A DNA stretch of 64,000 nucleotides. Origin: Temnothorax longispinosus. Its lineage: Eukaryota; Arthropoda; Insecta; Hymenoptera; Formicidae. The stretch covers positions 13,801,199-13,865,198 of the forward strand of contig NC_092369.1 in the NCBI RefSeq assembly GCF_030848805.1, read 5' to 3'. This document shows, one piece after another, positions 48,761-60,300 of the stretch. Positions within the stretch are counted from its first letter, which is position 1; every line of letters begins with the position of its first letter. Position numbers and translations under genes: made by a program. Under the pieces are notes generated by a model. The model had not been told where the DNA came from. It worked only from the letters and a program-made list of their open reading frames with translations, and did no database searches.

Positions 48761-51700
48761 CTTTTTAAACAGGAGCAGTGGCGACCCTACTAATTTACTT
48801 ATTAACAGTGTTCGAGAGCTCGTGTAGCGTTCGTCTATTTTCCCAATTAATAACATTTTTCTTTCGCGGAATCGTGAGAGAATTATATTTAAAATTAATT
48901 CTCATATAAAATTCATATAAAAAAATGTGAGGTAGACGCGATCGTTAGAGAGTTTTATAATTGTATAGAAAAAGCAATGAAATCTCGTCGTGGCTATATT
49001 TGTTATCTTCAAATCAGATAAAAATTATTAGCCGGATAATGAGACCGCGGGCCGGAACGTTAACAATGTAATCTCCGCGCGCGTTACTCAACAGAATTCT
49101 CAAAGGGCGCGTTACGTGTGTGCGCTTCCTGCTTTTTTCTCAAATTATCTTCTGCCAAGCATCCGTTTCCATATTTATGCGGGTAAATACGATTCGTTAT
49201 TCTATCATTTACACGCGCCGAGCAGGTCGAGCTAATGCTAATCCGCGCAAACTTGTTTAAAGCGCAAACATATTAAATCATAAGCAGCTTCCGCGGAAAT
49301 TGCGTCGCCGTCGCTGCCACGACTCTGAACGTAGTACATACGTGTTTCATCTGTTTGTCCGCGATTCGAAAGTTAACGCGGTATATACTTGGCGGAAATT
49401 GGTTGCAAAATATATCGCGTAATTACCTCTAGATCGCCCGGTGCGGTTTTCAATCGTGCCGGTTCCGGTTATTCAAATTTTCATTCCGTACGTGTAACTG
49501 GTACATTTTTGTTCTCGTAACGAGCACCAATCTTTAGTTAAGTTTCCAATGTTTGCTTAACTTGTCAAATCCAGACGAGATCAAAAGATAAATCGGGCGA
49601 TACGCGGACCAACGTGTGCCCCTCGCATTGCTATTCGCCGCGCAAAAATCGGAGAGGGATGTCCTCGCGAACGTCGGCGTCGGTCCCCCAGTCAACCGGA
49701 CTCGCCCTGGAAATGTCACTCTCCGATCGTGCGACGTGCATGCGAGGGTTCTCTCCTTTCCGAGAGAATCGCGATCGTTGCCGTACGGCACGCGATGAGG
49801 TGTTACCCATGCGAGGAGTATCCCCCCCATATGTTGTTAACCGCGGCGCGGCGGGGCCGCCTCGGGACTCGGCTCGGGACCACGAGGAAAGAAGGGGGAC
49901 GAGAGGTCTCTTTAGATGAGCGGTGGGGCCCCCGCCGCCCGCCGTATGTGCGCCCGCGTTATTTTCTCCCCGCCGAGATAAGATCGGCACCGCTAAAAAT
50001 AGCATTTGCACGAGGAGCAAGATCGTTCCCGAGGTACCACGAATTTACGACGATAGGATTTCGCGCCGGTAGGATTTTATTGAGATTGACGCCTCTCCCG
50101 AAGAGGAGAGGAATGCGAAGCTTAACGGGGCACGGGGCCCCCGTCGTTGCCCTCCCGCCGTCTTCCCCTCTTCCTCCTCCTGCTCTTCCTGCTCCTCCTG
50201 TATACAACGAGTTTCGTTTGCGTACATATGTATGCGGGCTGTTGACCGCCATAACGAGTAACGAGGAAAGATACCGCAAGAGCTTTCACGAATGTATCGG
50301 CGCGGGCGCCGCGTAAATGTTCTCCGCGCCGCGCCGACCGAGAACGGGAGGCGAGATATTGTTTCTTTCTTTTTTTCTCTCTCTATTGACGGAACGCGAG
50401 ACGGTTCGAAGGAACGAATGCCGCGAAAAGAACCGCGACGCGCTCCAAGTTATCAGGAACGAGGTATAGCGCGAGGAGGTCCGCGGCGCGCGGCGCGGCG
50501 CAGCCGGCGAAGGCCGTCGCAAGGCCGAGTGCCTCTCTTCATCGTTTCTTCGTCGGTCCCCCTGATGGTACTTGTACCGAAGCGAGGCCCGAAAACGCGT
50601 TTAACAGGATCCCGCGGTCCGATCCTCGTTAAGCGCGAAGATCCGCGAAGTAACGGTATTTCTTATCGAAATATCGGCGAGGAGGGTCCAGATCGAGGGC
50701 GAAGAGGGGTCGAGATGATATCGAAATCGATGGGATCCTCCAAGTAGAATAACAATAAGTCACTGCAATAAAGTTGAAATGATGGCAAAATGACAATTTT
50801 TACATCATTTTGCCATCATGTTGACTTCGTTTTATGACTTGACGTTCTACCTCGGCTTCGGAGTTTTGTTCGAGGCGCGGGAAAGGTTGCCCCTTTTGGG
50901 GAGCGTTTGTCTCGGCGCGGAGAGACCTCGTCGGAATCCACGCCGGTTTTCGCGTTTCCGGTTTGGCAAAGAAATAAAAACGTGCGCAAACATCGCGTTT
51001 TCCGTCGGCTTCGAAATTCTCCTGACTCCTCGCGCTGAGTTAAGTCGAACGCGGCGATCGCGCCCGTGAACGTGGGCGCGCGCGGATTTTTCCATAAAAC
51101 GAGTCCCTAGCTCCCCTTCCTCTCGGCTCGGATCGCGAAGATGTTGCTCAACCGCCGGCGTATCGGGATCAATGACACGCCCGCGAATTCTCTCCCCCAT
51201 TGGAGGGATGCGTGGCCGTGACGTCCTCCCGATCCTCCGCGTCCTGCGACCTGTGCCGTGCGTGAGGCTGCGCGGCGGGCGGCTCGTATCTCGTATGCAG
51301 AATTCCAAGCAGCCGTCGCCGTCGCCTTTCTTGAGTTCGCGCGCGCACACAGCAGGACCTACTGGTTTCTATTTATACACCTCGAGCGCGCACGAGACCT
51401 TGCGCGAGCGGACGCGGCTCGCTCGCCGATGCGCCTCTCTCGCTCTCGCCGTGCTCGGCTCGGCTCGAATTTGCCATTTGCCACATCGCGCATCGCGCCG
51501 CCCATGGCGTGTTGACCGGTTGACCCTCCGCGAGCGGCGAGGATCCCAGCCGTTCGGCTATTCAGTATTCGCTATTTGCTATTTGCTAGATCGTGAAAAC
51601 TAGCCGAAAATGCAATATTCTTCGAATATAAATTTAGATGAGCACGGAAAACTCTGTATTTATATAAACAGCGTGCGCGATAGGAAATATACGCAATTAT

Positions 51701-52391
51701 AATGAATTATAATTAAAGCACTAACTGAACTTGATGAGAGATCAAATGATAACGTACTAGGATTATTCTAAAGAAATGTACATCATCATATGCATGTCAT
51801 GTAGTAAAATAGATCTCATTCGCGTACTCGAATATAATATTATTATATAATATACCATAAAATACACAATAAATTAATATAACAATCTACCCGCGATTGA
51901 TACAAGGTCGCATAATGTTCTGCTGGTTATTATTTTCATAGTTGCAATTTTCATAGTTGTTCGTATGTTATAAATTCAATCTTCATTCGTTATTATATAT
52001 TTGAGCAAAAATTGGGACGGCAAACAAACACGAAAATATATTTGATTGTTTAAAATAAATTGTGAGAGAATAAAAGGTTTTTTAAAATTACCTTTTCACA
52101 GAGCTTCCGTATCTTCCTGCATATCGATCACGTTCTTTCATCGAATAATGCACCGTCATCTATTTGCAACTCTGCATACTATCGCGCTCGAAAACTGCAC
52201 GGTGACGCCATCTGTGAGCTATCCCGCGAATTACTTGGCGACGTAGTGAACTCGGCGGCGCTACAGATGTCGCGTCGACGCCACTGACGAAATTGATCGG
52301 TGCGCGGTTTACAACAGTTTTTACAGTTTACAACACAACATTACAACGCGGTCCAATATTGCGCGAGAGTTTTGACTTTTCCTTGCAAGTC
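48761..52391. other. Intergenic with CpG-rich sequence
   Basis: CpG-rich from about 49600 to 51580, with overlapping Arg/Pro-rich frames on both strands and no recognisable protein. AT-rich from 51600 to 52080. The last few hundred bases should contain the translin promoter. Confidence 0.5.
50771..50828. repeat. Short hairpin with 15-bp perfect stem
   Basis: ATGATGGCAAAATGA and its exact reverse complement are separated by an 11-nt A/T loop. The flanking 8 nt pair partly, giving a stem-loop of about 58 nt. Confidence 0.7.
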
Positions 52392-53828
52392 ATGGAAGAC
52401 ACCGTGTCCTCTACGATAACGGAGATGTTCAATTCGTTCCAGGACTCTCTGAACAACGAGCAGGAAGTGCGCGAGGTGCGTATCAACGTGTTCCTCGAGG
52501 AAGGGGCTTTCGTTAGGTTATGTTGTGTAGCAGATCGCCTCTTACCGCTGCATTTTCGCTATTCTCGTTTTAATTCCTTCTCGCGAAGTTATCGCGCGAA
52601 ATCTATCAAGTTTGTTAATTTCATTAACTCGTCACGATCACGTTCTCAACATCCGACCGATCTTGTCCGCGATTCCTGTTGCTTGAACATAATGACATTT
52701 ATTCTGTGGGGTGTCATTGTTGTCACCTTCTTCTGAAGGCTCGAATAAACGAATTCTTAAGGATACGAGAATCTTTATTGGCAAAGAAACCAGCATTGCC
52801 ATTCTTAACTTGGAAATATTCTCACTTGGAGACAAGTTGATTTATATAGCGCAGCGAACTATGTCTCGAAAGTTTTTCAACATTTTTCTTTCTGTTACAG
52901 CAAATCCGTGTCATCGTGAAGAATATCGAGAAGAATTCCAGGGACATACTGATGACACTGCAAAATATTCACACGGTGCATCACACAATGGAGGAAAATA
53001 TAAGTATGTTTTTAGTGATTAGTGATAAATTTCTTATTATTTATTTAATATATATCATATAATAACCTGTTATTGATAAATTACAGTTGTGTCAAAATAT
53101 TGTTCAAAGGCGAGAGAAATATTTGGCGACATAAGGACACAATACGCGAGTCTGGCTCAAGTGGTACCAAGCAATCAGTATTATCGTTATCACGATCAAT
53201 GGCGTTTCGTTACCCAAAGACTGTGCTTTCTAGTTGCTCTAGTGATATACTTTGAAATTAAACTCTTGGTCGACAAGAAGACTGTTGCAGAAATATTAGG
53301 AGGTATAAAAAATAACAACTACATCTCTAATACTTGATTAATTACAGGCATTTAAATAACATTTGCCTCTACATCCTATAATTGACTATAATAATTGAAG
53401 AATAATTTTTGTCATCTTTACAGTTAAAAATAACAGAGAGGATGGCTTCCATCTAGATCTGGAGGATTTCTTGCTGGGTCTGCTTCAGTTGTCTGCCGAA
53501 CTGGTATGTATTCTTTGTAATTTTCTCACGTGATAGTCTCGTAAACGACGTGTTGTTTTTTGTTTTTTTTTAGAGCCGTTTCGCCGTAAATAGCGTCACG
53601 AATGGTCATTACTATTGGCCGATGGAAATCGCGACATTCGTTAATGAACTGAACGCAGGCTTCCGGCTGTTAAACTTAAAGAATGATATATTGAGAAAAC
53701 GGTTTGACGCTCTCAAGTACGATGTGAAAAAGATCGAAGAGGTAGTGTACGACTTGTGCATCCGCGGCTTGATACCGTCTCCTCGGCCTATTGAAGAAAC
53801 GCCTACCGAAGAGACACCTACCGAATAG
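52392..53828 (+). CDS. trsn: Translin, five exons
   Basis: Single-strand RNA/DNA-binding protein that forms the C3PO endoribonuclease with its partner TRAX and takes part in RNA-silencing loading and tRNA processing. Exons are 52392-52475, 52901-53003, 53087-53302, 53424-53503 and 53574-53828; total 245 aa (human 228). Diagnostic blocks are NNEQEVRE, CSKAREIFGDI, YYRYHDQWRFVTQRL, DGFHLDLEDFLLGLLQLSAE, the FVNELNAGFRLLNLKNDILR segment, and KYDVKKIEEVVYDLCIRGL near the C-terminus. After that the protein has a short extension with two copies of EETPTE, absent from vertebrate translin, which explains the extra length. Introns are all GT-AG. The ATG at 52392 opens the conserved N-terminal helix. 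It converges with the 2-hydroxyacid dehydrogenase gene, 580 bp away. Confidence 0.97.
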
Positions 53829-54297
53829 ATTTCTATAAATTTTCACAATATTTTACATTAATACCTCCACATGTGTACAACGTCGTGCGAAGAGAGATAT
53901 ATGGTGTTCATATACATGTTATAAGAACATGATCTTTATTTAGATTTTGATACTTTTTATTAATAGTCGATAAACTGCTAATATAATCAAATTATTTCAG
54001 ATATCAAGATAGTTTATTCATTCTTTCGTATTTAAATAAACCTTTATGTTTTACAATACTTGATTATAAGTAAATTATATAATTTATTTTGTGTGAATTT
54101 TGTCTCATGTTATAATAGAATCAACTATATTTGACATATAGTTTAAATTTATTTAAAGAACTATAAAAAAAAACGATAGGCGTTATACTATTTCGCAATA
54201 TTTTAAAAATTATGTAGGTGTAAGATTGTTCCATGTGACTTGTGTATTCTAGTATCAAGAACAATTATATACAGCTCAAGATACCCAAAATATGTTG

Positions 54298-54303
54298 TTT
54301 ATT
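54298..54303 (-). promoter_or_regulatory. Dehydrogenase polyadenylation signal
   Basis: AATAAA on the minus strand about 105 nt downstream of the stop of the 2-hydroxyacid dehydrogenase gene. Confidence 0.5.
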
Positions 54304-54330
54304 TTTATCCGTATGTATATTTTTATTAAT

Positions 54331-54336
54331 AATAAA
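54331..54336 (+). promoter_or_regulatory. Possible translin polyadenylation signal
   Basis: AATAAA about 500 nt after the translin stop; other weaker A/T hexamers lie closer. Confidence 0.35.
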
Positions 54337-54407
54337 TATTTATTGTGTGTACACACGTCTTGTTACGCCCAACACCGTACAAAACCTTTGTGACTAAAAC
54401 CCTTAAA

Positions 54408-56048
54408 CTAGTAACCTTTATTAAAATCAAATACATTTATCATACTCTCTCCGTTTATGTATTTAGCGTAATTTGTAGCGAATAGCTTTGCAACATCTTG
54501 TGAATTTGTCACGGCCGAATTGTGCGGTGAGACGGTTACCTAAATAGGCACAGTGTTATTATCAAGTTCTAAATGAAAGCTTCTTTTTATATGATAATTA
54601 AGAAATGACAGTTACTTGTGGAAGGCTCCACAGCTTGCTCTCTTTTGGCAACGGCTCTTTTTCAAACACATCTAAAATAGCAGCTGAAATCCACTTCTGC
54701 TCGAGAGCGTTCACCAGGTCCGTTTCTTTAATAATGGAACTACGTCCCACGTTAATAAAAACTGCATTCTTGCCTCTGCAGCGTTCCAAGACGTTGCCAT
54801 TTAAAAGTCCTACCGTGTCCTGAGTCGAGGGCATTATATTAATGACGTAGTCACAATTTTTCAGGATGTCTGGCAGGTCATCTACGGTTCTATGCTCGTC
54901 AAGGTATGGCACGTTCTCTTTCGGAACGGTACGTGTCATTCCCCAGATAGTCGCGCCAAATAGCTTCAGCCTTTCCGCCACTACGTGAAAATATTAAAGA
55001 GATGAAGAGCCGGAACTTGTTATCGCCTGCTTGATATCAGATACAAGATGTACGTGTAAGTTATTATTTTCCAACTTACCCGACTTTCCTATCGTTCCTA
55101 CCCCCAAGATACCTATCGTTAAATCACGTATAAGCCTGTGGTTCAGCAATCTGCCTTCTTGTTTCCACACAGCGAGCCTTTGATTCTCGTACTGTTGCCT
55201 CTGATCGCGTTCATGATTGACAATCTGCGCTATCACATACTCGGACATGGCCAGACCGAATGATTCGTCGGAAAAACGAGTCAGGATGTAATCTCTTCGC
55301 GCGTCCCGCACATGTGGAATAAATTTGTCCAAGCCAGCCCACGTCGCCTGTATCCATTTGACCGACGTCAATTTATTTACGTAAGGTATTAATAAATCAC
55401 AGTCGGCCACTAATATTTCCACCGCATTCAGCTTGGATAAGGTATCTGCTTGTCCTGTATAAAAAAAAAAAACATTTGCTAACAAGTGAACAATTTTTAA
55501 AATGCTACCAACAACAAATATTTCATAAATTTCTTAAATTCAATCTTTTCGTGAACATTATATATTGCAAATTTTTCAGGCGCTAATGCAATTTTTTATT
55601 TCAAAGTTGCGAGAACTCTATAAATATAACGAGGTACGAAAAACATTTGGGAAAATCATCCTTTCGCACGTTCGCGGTTAATTAACAATTCTGAACGCCG
55701 AATTTTCGGATCGCGCGCGCCGCAATACGAGCGGGGTCGAACGAACTTTCCCGCCCCGGTGCGCACGCCCCCTCGCGGTGGTAGCGGGAGGCAGCGCGCC
55801 AGTGGCAGTGGGAATTCGACACGTGCTCGTCGCGAGGGGGTTATCGTCGGTGGCACGCGAAACGATTTGACGAGCACGGGAATCGCGTCCTGAGTCCTGG
55901 GGCGCGGTTACGTCGCGACGTGCGCGTGCGGAGCACCGTTACCTGGCGACACGTCCGAAATGCGCAGATTCGGCAGCCGCGAGCGCAGGTGGTAAGATAA
56001 CCTAGGATTCGCAGACAGAACCGCGACGGCCTTCATCATGTCGCACAT
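54408..56048 (-). CDS. D-isomer-specific 2-hydroxyacid dehydrogenase (GhrA/GRHPR-like)
   Basis: NAD(P)-dependent oxidoreductase expected to reduce 2-keto acids such as glyoxylate or hydroxypyruvate; the exact substrate cannot be read from sequence. On the minus strand the exons are 56048-55943, 55454-55080, 54980-54616 and 54539-54408; total 325 aa. The Rossmann motif GVGTIG lies at residues 153-158. Catalytic residues of the family are present: Arg240 in FINVGR, Glu269 in DVFEKEPLP and His288 in SPHNSA. The first exon (MCDMMKAVAVLSANPRLSYH) was identified because its donor phase completes the glycine codon at exon 2. Met1 or Met4 or Met5 could be the start. The sequence NVGRSSIIKE and the short length resemble bacterial GhrA-type enzymes more than classical vertebrate GRHPR. 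All introns are GT-AG. Confidence 0.93.
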
Positions 56049-57395
56049 CCAAACTTATCGCCACTTGTCGCGTACTCGACCGTCGCGATTTCCGCCACGG
56101 GCGGCTACGTGAATCAAGCGCGCGACATTCACGCCGTTTAATTTCCACCTTCCTTTTTTTATTTTATTTTTTTTTATCGTCCACGGCGGCCGTGATCTCC
56201 GTCGCGGCAACACGTGACGATGTGTCGTCGCGTCGCGCGTTCGGCGCCGTTCGACGACGAAACGCTACGCGCGTCGACAGTTTCGAGCGCTTCGTCGATG
56301 AACAGATTTGCTCATTTTAGTACGAGGTATTTCGCACTCGCCGCTTCTCACATTTCTTTTCTCAAAGCCCAAAACGAGCGTACTTTTGATTTAATTCGAA
56401 TGCGGAACACCGAAATGGACGGATCTCGCAACGCGCCGTGCTTCTCGTTTCGGATTTGGCGCCGCTCGACGGCGGACGCGGCCCACCCAATTTCAAGCGC
56501 CCGCGTCGGCGACGCATGCGCAGGGAACAACGTATCTCGTTTCTGTTTTTTTTCTTTGTAACAATAATAAAAAAAATTTCCCTCATTGTACCAATCACAG
56601 TTAAACCCAATGTAATAAGAAGGAAAATAAAATTCATAACCGCGACAAAGGGCGCGGATAAGACAATTTATTTAATTTAATTTTTCTTTTACAAATTAAG
56701 ATTCTGCGCGCTACAATATTTATATTTGTAAACTTTTGTTTCAGGATCAGTGTTGCTCGACGCTGCACGTGCGTGAATTTACATAAAAAAGCACATGGAT
56801 AAAACTCGAAGACGCGAGTGTACACATACTGACAATGAGTGAACTTGAATAAATGATACAACGTGCGTCACAGACGAAAAAGTGTTTTTGAGCGTCTCAC
56901 ACGAGTTGGCGTGAGTTGGCGCGGGTGTGTGTACTCGGCATAGGGCGGGAAGCTCGGCGGCCAATAGTGGCCAATAGGCGTGCGCGCGGGCCGCGTCACA
57001 ACCACAACGGCGCGGCGGGCGACGCGGCGATTCCCGCGCTGCCCGCGTCGGCCCGCGGTACTGCACGGCGGCGGCCCGAACGTGTTAAATGGCTGTGCGT
57101 CGGCCATGATGGCTTTGAGCAGGGACCGTGTCACGCAAACATGTTTTCAAAGTGATATATCTCGTTTGGTGACTGAGTGACCGTGTTCCAGCGCGATGGC
57201 CGGGGAACGATGAGGCCCTGAGCGCTCTCTGTGCCGGGTACGTCGGCCCCAGGGCCCCCAGCCAGGCCTCAATAGCCAGGTCCACGGCGTTCCGCGAGCC
57301 CGAGGCCCCCCCAGCGCAGCGCCGACCCGACTGGCCTCTTACGGTGCGGCCAGCCATCCTTGGTTGTCAACACGCGCGAGCCAGCCGCCCTCAGG
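56049..57395. promoter_or_regulatory. Divergent upstream region of dehydrogenase and E(Pc)
   Basis: About 1.35 kb between divergent start codons. It is CpG-rich at both ends (to about 56540 and from about 56910) with an AT-rich middle. It probably holds separate promoters and 5' UTRs. Open frames here overlap in several frames and match nothing. Confidence 0.5.
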
Positions 57396-60300
57396 ATGAG
57401 CAAGCTGTCGTTTAGGGCGCGCGCCCTGGACGCCTCCAAGCCCATGCCGATCTACATGGCCGAGGAGCTGCCGGATCTGCCAGATTACTCGGCCATTAAC
57501 CGCGCGGTGCCCCAAATGCCCAGCGGCATGGAAAAGGAGGAGGAATGCGTAAGTCGGAACACGTCCAGCATCTCGTTCCAGCATGTTTTCCCCGTCCGCC
57601 ATCTTACCCACGGCGGAAAATTTCGTAAACAACCGGCAGATGGCGGCCCGCCCGTCGTCGTGCACCCTGGAAAATTCTTCATTTTCCAACTTTAACGCAC
57701 GTACCATCCCGCCCGCGATTCCCGACCGTCCTCCCCGCGCCCTCCCGTTCCCGGCACTATTTCCCGCGACGGATGTCAACGTCGGGGCTCGCCGTTAATC
57801 GCGCGAGCCCACGCGCCGCCCTGCGTCACCACCAGCCTCCTGTGCCTATATGCCTCCTGTCCAAATGTCAAGCGTTTCTCTTCCTGACAGTCGTGACACG
57901 CTTAGACACGGCCCCCGCCACGTGCAAGAGTCTGCAACTTGGAAACGACGATACTCCAGTATTTCTTTCTACAGGGAAACTACAAAACGGATGCGCTGTT
58001 TATTTCATTTGTTGATTCCGTTGCATGCGTCACGCTAAACGCTTGCACAGTGAATCGAGAGACCTCCCATAATCTCCGAACCCTTTGTTACACGTTATCG
58101 ATTTATCGATTAACGTATCATCATTTTTTTACGTAATATACATATAATTCGATAGACGGTGTCACGTCAAGTTAGAGATGGGATTAGGTAAACATTGTGA
58201 TTGCTATAGCGATCAGACTACTCGCTCTACTTTAACAAGTACATAATTTGGCATTATGTATAATTATGTCACTCGGAAGAAAAGATGTGTCAAACTAAAT
58301 CGTTTAGAATGCATTTTATCTAATAAAATTACATTGTTGAAGAGATTTAAACTCGTTATTAAGCACGTACCGAGCACATTTTTGTAAATACATTGTCGTC
58401 TGGAGTCATATGTGTAATAATGTGATGATTGTAGTACGATATTAATTAAATGATTCTTTGTTACGCAGGAACATCATCTTCAAAGAGCGATATGCACGGG
58501 TCTAATCATTCCTACTCCTGAAGTAACCGATCTGGCAGATGCGGAAGCTTATAACAAGATATATCCCGCTGATTATAAGCTGCCTCGCCAATTAATACAC
58601 ATGCAACGTAAGTGGACGCGTTAAAACGTCATTTTTTATTACGTTCTTTTTTATTCATATTGTTTTTCGGGACAAATAATTAATGGATTTGCCCTCTCTC
58701 TCTCTGCAGCCTTTGCTATGGAACAAGACATACCAGACTACGATATGGATTCGGAAGACGAAAAATGGGTTGCGCTGCAAAGCCGTAAGATGGAATTGAC
58801 TCCTCTTCAATTTGAGGAAATGATGGATCGTCTGGAGAAGAGTTCAGGACAAACTGTAGTTACTCTCAACGAAGCCAAGGCACTTTTGAAAGAGGACGAC
58901 GATTTGATTATCGCGGTGTTCGACTATTGGCTCAACAAGCGTCTCAAAACTGTAAGCATCATATTTTTACATTGTGTTTTTTGAGGTTATGTTGCTCTAC
59001 TTGGCTTTTATACACTTTTATTATTCATTAAGGATATAAAAACGCATACACAACGTTTATCCTGCGAGTTTCCTCCTTTCTTCTCTTAATAAATTCAATG
59101 GAGTTTCCGGGTGTTGATCTGAATCACGTTCTCAAATGCGATATTAATAATACTATCTATCTTCCACACAGCAACATCCCCTATTATTAACGGTTAAAAC
59201 GGAGAATCGATTCGGCTCGGCTGCGAACAATCCATATCTGGCGTTCAGACGACGCACGGAGAAAATGCAAACACGTAAGAATCGCAAGAACGACGAAACC
59301 AGCTACGAGAAAATGTTGAAGCTTCGTAGAGATCTTAGTAGAGCGGTCACGCTCCTGGAGATGGTGAAACGCCGAGAAAAGACGAAACGGGAACATCTGC
59401 ACCTCACGATCGAGATTTATGAGAAACGGTTTGTATAAAGTCGATGACGATACCATTTATGTATGCATTACATGTATTTATTAAATAGGAATTTTACACC
59501 CAATTTTGACACAGGTATCAAGCGCAAGACTTCAGTGGACAAATATTGGCGGAAGTGTCGGCGTTAAAGGCACCGAGACCAGCGTTTGCTCCACTCTTTA
59601 CCAACCAGTTTGGCGTTCATCAAAATTGGACGAACAAAGTTTGTAAAGTATGTGTCGCGATTTTAAGAAGAACGTTTAATTGCGATATTCTTTGAAACTT
59701 TATTTGTCTTTGTCTTAAAATGTTTCAACGGAATGGTATCGTCCATTCCATTTGTTACGTACGTAACGTTGCTTCTCTCTTAATTTAGGACGAAGTAGTG
59801 CCCAGGAAAGAAAAGAGACAGTACAAAAAGCGGAAACATAAAACGGATAGCAGGGGAACAAGTTTGGACGACATTGGTATTCGCAGTGGAACGGGTAGTG
59901 GCGGCCGAGGAAATCGCCCAGGAGTACTCGGAAGTGGGCTGGACCCGCTCATCAGTTCGGATGAAGATAGCCCGCTTCCATCTCATTCGCACTCTCAGCC
60001 CTCGTTACCTTCCGACCGCGATGACGAAGACACTGCAGCAGACGAGGGTCAATTCGTCTTTCGTCGAAATAGGAATAGCTCTTATTTACCGGTAAGTCGC
60101 TTTACATTTTTTTTTCCTTAGGATATTCATTTTATTCAGTTTGTTATTGGTACGACATTAATTGAATAAATGCGAAGAATATTGGTAAAACGTTAAGTTG
60201 AAGACGTAATGAAAGTTGATTATTTATGATTTATCGCAATATTTTATCGAAAATTATTTTTTAGACAAATAAATATGGTAAATGAGCGGTTAGTTGTTTA

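Larger units (their letters stand above)
53829..54407. other. Intergenic between convergent translin and dehydrogenase
   Basis: AT-rich 3' UTR sequence of two convergent genes. Candidate poly(A) signals for the two strands lie within 40 bp of each other, so the transcripts may overlap at their 3' ends. Confidence 0.6.

Noticed and set aside
49614..50747. Several overlapping 100-195-codon ORFs on both strands
   Set aside because: CpG-rich composition leaves few stop codons; translations are Arg/Pro-rich and mutually overlapping.
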